9,072 nt of DNA from Moraxellaceae bacterium. Lineage in GTDB: Bacteria > Pseudomonadota > Gammaproteobacteria > Pseudomonadales > Moraxellaceae. Shown here piece after piece: positions 4,196 to 9,072 of the stretch. Position numbers and translations under genes: made by a program. Location of the stretch: positions 1 to 9,072 of the forward strand of contig JAUXNL010000424.1 of NCBI GenBank assembly GCA_030684415.1. The letters run 5' to 3'. The notes below the pieces were generated by a model. It saw only the letters and a list, made by a program, of their open reading frames with translations. It was not told the origin of the DNA and did no database searches. How positions within the stretch are numbered: position 1 is the first letter of the stretch; every line of letters begins with the position of its first letter.

Positions 4196-5743
4196 ATGAG
4201 CAAACAGCAACTCATCATATTTGATACCACCATGCGCGACGGCGAGCAGAGCCCCGGCGCGTCCATGACGCTTGAAGAAAAAGTCCGTATCGGCCGTGCG
4301 CTCGAGCGCATGCGTGTCGATGTGATCGAAGCCGGCTTCGCCATCGCCTCGCAGGGCGACTTCGAGTCGGTGCGTGCGGTCGCCGAGGCGGTGCGTGAAT
4401 CCCGCATCTGTTCGTTGTCGCGTGCCCGTGCCGAAGACATTGACCGGGCGGCAGAAGCCTTGAAGCCGGCCAATGCTGCGCGCATCCACACCTTTCTGGC
4501 CACCAGCCCCATCCACATGAAGTACAAGCTCCGCATGGAGCCCGATGCGGTGCTGGAAACCGCCGTGCGTGCAGTGAAGTACGCCCGCAACCTGGTCGAG
4601 GATGTGGAGTTTTCCTGTGAGGATGCCGGTCGCTCCGAAGCCGACTTCCTTTGCCGCGTCATCGAGGCGGCGATTGATGCCGGCGCGCGTACCATCAATA
4701 TTCCGGACACCGTCGGCTATGCGATTCCCGGCCAGTTCGGTGACTTGATCGGGCAGCTCATCCAGCGCATTCCGAATGCCGACAAGGCCATTTTCTCGGT
4801 GCATTGCCATAACGACCTCGGCCTTGCCGTGTCCAATTCGTTGGCGGCCGTGTTGCAAGGTGCCCGTCAGGTCGAGTGCACGATCAATGGTCTCGGTGAG
4901 CGTGCCGGCAATGCCGCACTCGAAGAAATCGTGATGGCGGTGAAAACCCGCAGCGATCTTTTTCCGGTGGAGACGCGCATCAACACCATGGAAATCGTTC
5001 CGACATCGCGTCTCGTATCCAGCGTCACCGGTTTTCCGGTGCAGCCGAACAAGGCGATTGTCGGCGCGAATGCGTTTGCGCACGAATCCGGCATCCATCA
5101 GGACGGCGTGCTCAAGCATCGTGAAACCTACGAGATCATGAAGGCCGAAGATGTGGGTTGGAATGCCAACCGTATGGTGTTGGGCAAGCACTCCGGTCGT
5201 GCGGCTTTCCGTGCCCGCCTTGAGCAGCTTGGCATCGGTATCGGCTCGGACAATTCGCTCAACCAGCTTTTCATGCGCTTCAAGGAGCTGGCGGACAAGA
5301 AGCATGAAATCTTCGATGAAGACATTCATGCGCTCGTCAGTGATACCCAACAGGCCGTGGAAGAAGCCTACAAACTGGTCAGCCTGGATGTGCACTCGCG
5401 CACGGGGGTTACGCCTGAGGCCAAGCTCGTCATCAGTGTGCAGGGCGAAGAAAAGCCCGTGACGGCCACCGGCTCCGGCCCGGTCGACGCGACATTTCGT
5501 GCGATTGAGGCAGTTGCCAACTCCGGAACGACGCTGGAGCTTTATTCCGTTAATGCCATTACCTCGGGCACCGACTCCCAAGGCGAGGTGACGGTGCGCC
5601 TTAATCAGGCAGGTCGCATCATCAACGGTCATGGCGCCGACACTGACATTGTGGTCGCCAGTGCCAAGGCCTATCTGAATGCGCTCAACCTGATGCGCAC
5701 CAGCGGCGAGCGCGAGCATCCGCAGGGTGTGACCGGAGTGTGA
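4196..5743 (+). CDS. leuA: 2-isopropylmalate synthase
   Basis: LeuA condenses acetyl-CoA with 2-oxoisovalerate, the first committed step of leucine synthesis, in the cytoplasm. The 515-aa product has the length of the enterobacterial type. The TIM-barrel catalytic domain opens with IIFDTTMRDGEQSPGASM (7-24), giving the catalytic Arg14 and metal-binding Asp10/Asp15 region. The metal ligands appear as HCHND (203-207), followed by NGLGERAGNA (231-240) and HESGIHQDG (296-304). The C-terminal leucine-sensing domain (about 390-500) includes ITSGTDSQGEVTV and GHGADTDIVVASAKAYLNA, so feedback inhibition by leucine is expected. The start has AGGAG at 4182-4186, nine bases upstream. Expression is probably controlled by the Leu-rich leader. 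leuB, leuC and leuD are not adjacent; the gene instead overlaps a HolD-like gene through TGATG. Confidence 0.97.
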   Translation: MSKQQLIIFDTTMRDGEQSPGASMTLEEKVRIGRALERMRVDVIEAGFAIASQGDFESVRAVAEAVRESRICSLSRARAEDIDRAAEALKPANAARIHTFLATSPIHMKYKLRMEPDAVLETAVRAVKYARNLVEDVEFSCEDAGRSEADFLCRVIEAAIDAGARTINIPDTVGYAIPGQFGDLIGQLIQRIPNADKAIFSVHCHNDLGLAVSNSLAAVLQGARQVECTINGLGERAGNAALEEIVMAVKTRSDLFPVETRINTMEIVPTSRLVSSVTGFPVQPNKAIVGANAFAHESGIHQDGVLKHRETYEIMKAEDVGWNANRMVLGKHSGRAAFRARLEQLGIGIGSDNSLNQLFMRFKELADKKHEIFDEDIHALVSDTQQAVEEAYKLVSLDVHSRTGVTPEAKLVISVQGEEKPVTATGSGPVDATFRAIEAVANSGTTLELYSVNAITSGTDSQGEVTVRLNQAGRIINGHGADTDIVVASAKAYLNALNLMRTSGEREHPQGVTGV

Positions 5744-5745
5744 TG

Positions 5746-6483
5746 ATGGGTGACGTCGGCAGCGGTGACGAAGGGCGGCGCCAGGCGTATCTGGCGGCGC
5801 TCGGCGTACCGCTCTGGACGGCCCGCTTCGATCTGCCCGGGGCGGCGACATCACTACCGCTCCAGTCGATGGCTTTCGTGGCCGCTGCAGACATTGAGTC
5901 TGCTGTCGATGTGGCCCCGGTTGCCGCGAATGTTGAATCTTCGGCGACAGTCATGCCTGCCGAGGTTCCAGCAGCGGCCTTGCCTCAGACGCCTGTGGTG
6001 TCGCCATCATCGACAGCTTCATTCATTTCGGCTGAACGGCCTGCTACGGCGCCGCCCTTTGCTGATCCGTCTTCTACCGATGCGCCCCGTTTCGCCCTCC
6101 GCGTGCAGGCTCTGGCGCCGGGCTGGCTGGGTGTGGTGAGTCTGGGGGACGTGCCCGATCTTTCGGCACGTGAATACCAGTTGCTGGCCGGGCTGGCCGA
6201 GGCCTTGGGCGCGGCACCGGATTTCACCGCCCCGATAGGCCTGCTGCGTTGGCCCCTCAACCGGAATCCGCGCCTTGATCACGGTGCCGCCGCCGCCGTG
6301 GAATGGCTGTCTCATGCCCTGCGCGTGCCGGAGGGATGGCGTTGCCTTGTGTTGGGCGATGCGGCGGTGCATGTCCGTGCCGCGGTCCCCGCAGCCGTGC
6401 CTGTGACGGCTGGCCCGGCGCTAGCCGCCATGCTCGCCACGCCGGTATTGAAGAAGTCACTGTGGCGGGCGCTACATGGCTGA
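5746..6483 (+). CDS. holD: Putative DNA polymerase III psi subunit (HolD-like), diverged
   Basis: In E. coli, psi (HolD, 137 aa) links the clamp loader to chi and SSB at the replication fork. This 245-aa protein keeps the two ends of that family. The N-terminal RRQAYLAALGVPLWTARFDL (11-30) resembles the psi peptide with LQQLGITQWSLRRPG that docks on the clamp loader. The C-terminal ATPVLKKSLWRAL (231-243) resembles NPTARAALWQQI. RWPLN (168-172) may match SWRLG. Between them is a low-complexity Ala/Pro/Ser/Val stretch at about 33-113, absent in E. coli, then a compact domain from about 114. Position supports the call: E. coli has holD-rimI-yjjG-prfC. GGAG at 5735-5738 favours ATG 5746; ATG 5743 overlaps the leuA stop. 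The last 8 bases overlap rimI. The similarity is by eye and weak in the middle, so a protein of other function is possible. Confidence 0.6.
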   Translation: MGDVGSGDEGRRQAYLAALGVPLWTARFDLPGAATSLPLQSMAFVAAADIESAVDVAPVAANVESSATVMPAEVPAAALPQTPVVSPSSTASFISAERPATAPPFADPSSTDAPRFALRVQALAPGWLGVVSLGDVPDLSAREYQLLAGLAEALGAAPDFTAPIGLLRWPLNRNPRLDHGAAAAVEWLSHALRVPEGWRCLVLGDAAVHVRAAVPAAVPVTAGPALAAMLATPVLKKSLWRALHG

Positions 6484-6916
6484 GATACGGCCAATGACGG
6501 CGGCGGACCTGGCAGCGGTACTTGCCATCGAGGCTCGTGCCCATGCCTTTCCCTGGACGCCCGGCATTCTCGCGGACGCACTGGCCAGCGGTTATTACAT
6601 GGTGGTGCTGGTGCAGGCTGACGAGGTGCTGGGCTACGGCGTCGTGCAAATCATTCTCGACGAAGGGCATCTGCTGAACATCACGACGGCTCCTCAGCAT
6701 CATGGCCAGGGGCTGGGCCGGCAGTTGCTGGCGCATCTGATCCAGTATGCCCATGACCACACGGACACCTTGTTTCTTGAGGTACGGCCCTCCAATACCC
6801 GTGCGGTGGCGATGTACCACGCCGCGGGCTTTAACGAAGTGGGCCTGCGCCGGAATTATTACCCGGCCGTGGGCGGTGGGCGGGAGGATGCGTTGCTGAT
6901 GGCCATGGCCTTCTGA
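6476..6916 (+). CDS. rimI: Ribosomal protein S18 alanine N-acetyltransferase
   Basis: RimI is a cytoplasmic GNAT-family enzyme that acetylates the N-terminal alanine of ribosomal protein S18 using acetyl-CoA. The 146-aa product has the normal length. It shows the substrate-side motif EARAHAFPWT (19-28), the strand LLNITTAP (66-73) and the acetyl-CoA pyrophosphate loop QHHGQGLG (74-81). LFLEVRPSN (99-107) carries the likely catalytic Glu102, and AVAMYHAAGF (110-119) carries Tyr114. The C-terminus has RRNYYP and GREDALLM, typical of RimI. The ATG at 6476 lies within the end of the HolD-like gene (8-bp overlap) and no separate ribosome binding site is clear, so translational coupling is likely. 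The same holD-rimI pairing occurs in E. coli. Confidence 0.95.
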   Translation: MAEIRPMTAADLAAVLAIEARAHAFPWTPGILADALASGYYMVVLVQADEVLGYGVVQIILDEGHLLNITTAPQHHGQGLGRQLLAHLIQYAHDHTDTLFLEVRPSNTRAVAMYHAAGFNEVGLRRNYYPAVGGGREDALLMAMAF

Positions 6917-6973
6917 ACGGGTGAGGCGGCGCAGCGGGGCTGTGGCAGGGGCAGGTTTTTCCGACATCAGTGC

Positions 6974-7001
6974 TTGGGCATCGGGTGAGTGCCCGTATAA
7001 T
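6974..7001 (+). promoter_or_regulatory. Sigma-70 promoter of prfC
   Basis: A perfect TATAAT (6996-7001) is preceded by TTGGGC (6974-6979) at 16 bases; only TTG of that -35 matches well. Transcription would start near 7008, about 28 bases before prfC. The 119-bp gap after rimI, free of other genes, and this -10 suggest that prfC can be transcribed on its own. No clear terminator separates it from rimI. Confidence 0.6.
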
Positions 7002-7035
7002 CGCCGACTTTCCCGTTTCCAGCCGATAACGACCC

Positions 7036-8625
7036 ATGAGCCTTGCCGAACAACTCACCGCCGAAGTCAGCGCCCGCCGTACCTTCGCCATCATTTCCCA
7101 CCCTGACGCCGGCAAAACCACCATCACGGAAAAGCTGCTGCTCTGGGGCAAGGCTATCCAGGTGGCGGGCACGGTGAAATCGCGCAAGTCGGATCGCCAT
7201 GCCACCTCCGACTGGATGGAAATGGAAAAGCAGCGCGGCATCTCCATCACCACCTCGGTGATGCAGTTCCCCTACCGGCATTGCACGATCAATCTGCTGG
7301 ATACGCCGGGTCATGAAGACTTCTCCGAAGATACCTACCGCACGCTGACCGCCGTGGATTCGGCGCTCATGGTCATCGACGGCGCCAAGGGTGTGGAAGA
7401 GCGCACCATCAAGCTCATGGACGTGTGCCGTATGCGCGACACGCCCATCATTACCTTCGTCAACAAGATGGATCGCGAAATTCGTGAACCTATCGAGTTG
7501 CTCGATGAAGTTGAAAGTGTGCTGAAAATAAAATGTGCACCCGTCACCTGGCCGATTGGTAGCGGTCGTGATTTCAAGGGGGTTTATCATCTCCTCGAAA
7601 ATCGTGTGTACCTCTATCAGCCTGGCCATGGTTCGGAGCTGATCGCCGACAAGTACATTGATGACCTGCACAATCCCGAGCTGGATGCCGTATTGGGCGA
7701 TGATGCGGCCGCTTTGCGTGAAGGCCTGGAGCTGGTGCTCGGTGCCAGCCATGAATTCGATATGGATGAATTCCGTGCCGGTAAACTGACGCCGGTATTT
7801 TTTGGCACGGCGCTTGGCAATTTTGGTGTCAATCACATTCTCAACGGCTTTACCGACTGGGCGCCTTGCCCGGCAGCGCGCCGTGCGGCTGAACGTGATG
7901 TGTCGGCGACTGAAGAAAAATTCTCCGGCTTCGTTTTCAAGATCCAGGCCAACATGGATCCAAGGCATCGGGATCGTATTGCTTTTCTGCGCATCTGCTC
8001 CGGGCGTTACGAAAAAGGCCTGAAGATGCAGCATGTGCGTCTGGGCAAGGAAGTGCGCATTGCCGATGCATTGACATTCCTGGCGGGTGAGCGAGCACAT
8101 CTGGAAGAGGCATGGTCGGGAGACATCATCGGGTTGCACAATCATGGCACCATCCAGATCGGCGATACCTTCACGGAAGGTGAGGATCTGCACTTTCTCG
8201 GCATTCCCCACTTTGCGCCGGAACTTTTTCGGCGCGTGCGCCTTCGCGATCCACTGAAGAGCAAGCAATTGCAAAAAGGTCTCAAGGAGTTGTCGGAGGA
8301 GGGCGCCACCCAGGTCTTCATGCCGCAGATCAACAATGACCTGATTCTGGGGGCGGTGGGGGTGCTGCAGTTCGATGTGGTCGCGTTCCGTCTGCAAGAG
8401 GAATACAAGGTGGAGTGTGTTTACGAACCTGTAAATGTTGCCACCGTGCGTTGGGTTTCCTGCGACGACGAGAAAAAATTCAACGAGTTCAAGAAAAAGG
8501 CTCACGACCAGCTTTCGCTGGATGGCGGTGGACATCTCACCTATCTTGCCCCTAGCCGTGTGAACCTGCAGCTCATGCAGGAACGATATCCTGATATCCG
8601 TTTCCATGAGACTCGTGAACATTGA
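7036..8625 (+). CDS. prfC: Peptide chain release factor 3 (RF3)
   Basis: RF3 is a translational GTPase that removes RF1 or RF2 from the ribosome after peptide release. The 529-aa product matches the family length (E. coli 529). The GTPase domain has the P-loop SHPDAGKTT (21-29), RGISITT (67-73) as switch I, DTPGHEDF (89-96) as switch II and NKMD (143-146). The RF3-specific segments SDRHATSDWMEMEKQRG and GDTFTEGEDLHFLGIPHFAPE are present. The C-terminal region has GVLQFDVVAFRLQEEY and ends near FHETREH. The ATG at 7036 lacks a strong ribosome binding site but gives the canonical N-terminus MSLAEQLTAEVSARRTFAIISHPDAG. It follows a promoter with perfect TATAAT and precedes a TatD-family gene by 31 bases. 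Compared with E. coli, yjjG is missing between rimI and prfC. Confidence 0.98.
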   Translation: MSLAEQLTAEVSARRTFAIISHPDAGKTTITEKLLLWGKAIQVAGTVKSRKSDRHATSDWMEMEKQRGISITTSVMQFPYRHCTINLLDTPGHEDFSEDTYRTLTAVDSALMVIDGAKGVEERTIKLMDVCRMRDTPIITFVNKMDREIREPIELLDEVESVLKIKCAPVTWPIGSGRDFKGVYHLLENRVYLYQPGHGSELIADKYIDDLHNPELDAVLGDDAAALREGLELVLGASHEFDMDEFRAGKLTPVFFGTALGNFGVNHILNGFTDWAPCPAARRAAERDVSATEEKFSGFVFKIQANMDPRHRDRIAFLRICSGRYEKGLKMQHVRLGKEVRIADALTFLAGERAHLEEAWSGDIIGLHNHGTIQIGDTFTEGEDLHFLGIPHFAPELFRRVRLRDPLKSKQLQKGLKELSEEGATQVFMPQINNDLILGAVGVLQFDVVAFRLQEEYKVECVYEPVNVATVRWVSCDDEKKFNEFKKKAHDQLSLDGGGHLTYLAPSRVNLQLMQERYPDIRFHETREH

Positions 8626-8656
8626 TGCGTCTGCCGGCCCGGAGTAACGTGCTGGC

Positions 8657-9072
8657 ATGACTACATCACTCTCGCCCCTGATCGATACCCACTGCCACTT
8701 CGATGTGGCAGATTTTGATATGGATCGTGCTGAGGTCGCGGCTCGTGCCATTGATGCCGGGGTCGAGGCGATTGTGATTCCCGGTTATCTGGCCAGTGAG
8801 TGGCCGACGCTGTTCCGCGTTTGTGCCAGCCTGACGGCGCCACGCCTACTCCCAGCCCCCGGTCTGCATCCCTGTTATGTTGAGACGCATGAGCCGTCTC
8901 ACCTGGATGAGCTGGAGCGCTTGCTGCAGCAGGCGCCGGGTATTGTTGCTGTGGGCGAGATCGGCCTCGATCATTTTGTCGACGCACTGAAAGTGCCGGC
9001 GCTGAAGGAAAAACAACAGTATTTCTTTCGGGCCCAGCTCGAGTTGGCCCAGAGTCATGATCTTCCCGTCAT
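8657..9072 (+). CDS. yjjV: TatD-family metal-dependent hydrolase, YjjV-like (5' part)
   Basis: The 138 complete codons seen here run off the window end. The protein begins MTTSLSPLIDTHCHFD, with metal ligands His12 and His14 in the DTHCHFD motif. It continues with PGLHP (68-72) and VAVGEIGLD (97-105), where Glu101 is the bridging metal ligand, and with LAQSHDLPVI at the edge. These are the first three TatD motifs in order. The pattern is closest to E. coli YjjV (IDTHCHFD, GLHP, AVGEIGLD, LAKRYDLPVI). The family acts as cytoplasmic metal-dependent DNases or related hydrolases; the substrate of YjjV itself is not settled. The ATG at 8657 follows GGAG (8641-8644) at a rather long 12-base spacing. 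It lies 31 bases after prfC, so co-transcription is likely. E. coli yjjV also lies downstream of prfC, with several genes between. Confidence 0.88.
   Translation, partial: MTTSLSPLIDTHCHFDVADFDMDRAEVAARAIDAGVEAIVIPGYLASEWPTLFRVCASLTAPRLLPAPGLHPCYVETHEPSHLDELERLLQQAPGIVAVGEIGLDHFVDALKVPALKEKQQYFFRAQLELAQSHDLPV

Noticed and set aside
4042..4224. A 60-codon frame with many Cys, overlapping the leuA leader and start
   Set aside because: It is the out-of-frame reading of the Leu codon run and continues into leuA; the LLLLLP leader frame explains this stretch better.
4157..5854. A 565-codon open frame on the - strand opposite leuA
   Set aside because: It is a codon-bias shadow of leuA, with no domain and no ribosome binding site that I can see.
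6917..6973. Terminator between rimI and prfC
   Set aside because: A short T run (6956-6960) follows G-rich sequence, but I find no stable stem directly before it.
6967..8751. A 594-codon open frame on the - strand opposite prfC
   Set aside because: It is a shadow of prfC running into both flanking regions; the protein has no recognisable motif.

Overview
This window looks like chromosomal DNA from a GC-rich proteobacterium, most likely a gammaproteobacterium, though a betaproteobacterium is not excluded. Every confident gene is on the + strand. The reasons are: GroES/GroEL with a sigma-32-like promoter plus a CIRCE operator, a leucine-type leader peptide before leuA, and the order holD-like / rimI / prfC / yjjV-like. 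That order is a condensed version of the E. coli holD-rimI-yjjG-prfC ... yjjV neighbourhood. Most of the window is housekeeping; the interest lies in the regulatory and repeat sequences between genes.

Region 1 (1-2574), heat-shock chaperonin operon. The window opens in a (CCAAG)11 pentanucleotide tract that appears to lie in the 3' end of an unrecognised gene ending at 157. A sigma-32-like promoter overlaps that end. It is followed by two small hairpins and a CIRCE (HrcA) operator, then groES (322-612) and groEL (758-2398). A 145-bp spacer between the two genes carries a pair of REP-like GC-rich hairpins. A strong terminator closes the operon at 2541-2574.

Region 2 (2399-3127), about 730 bp without a convincing gene. 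It holds an 11-bp inverted repeat, the terminator, an imperfect 24-bp inverted pair resembling dispersed intergenic repeats, and short hairpins. The rest (about 2770-3000) shows nothing recognisable.

Region 3 (3128-3983), a small exported protein of unknown function (84 aa) whose 3' end overlaps a rhomboid-type membrane protease that looks like a rhombosortase. No GlyGly-CTERM substrate is visible here.

Region 4 (3955-6916), leucine biosynthesis joined to replication and ribosome modification genes. A good sigma-70 promoter sits over the stop codon of the protease gene. It would transcribe a 28-codon leader ORF with five consecutive Leu codons before its last Pro codon, and then leuA. leuA overlaps (TGATG) a diverged HolD-like gene (DNA polymerase III psi), which overlaps rimI by 8 bp.

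Region 5 (6974-9072), prfC (release factor 3) behind its own promoter with a perfect TATAAT, then the 5' part of a YjjV-like TatD-family hydrolase that runs off the window.

No mobile element with a transposase, CRISPR array, tRNA or rRNA was seen. I do not see a clear undescribed defence or mobile system. The best candidates for new biology are the leuA leader, which may control translation as well as or instead of transcription; its coupling to the clamp-loader gene; the diverged psi subunit with a long linker; and the frame-neutral pentanucleotide repeat next to groES.
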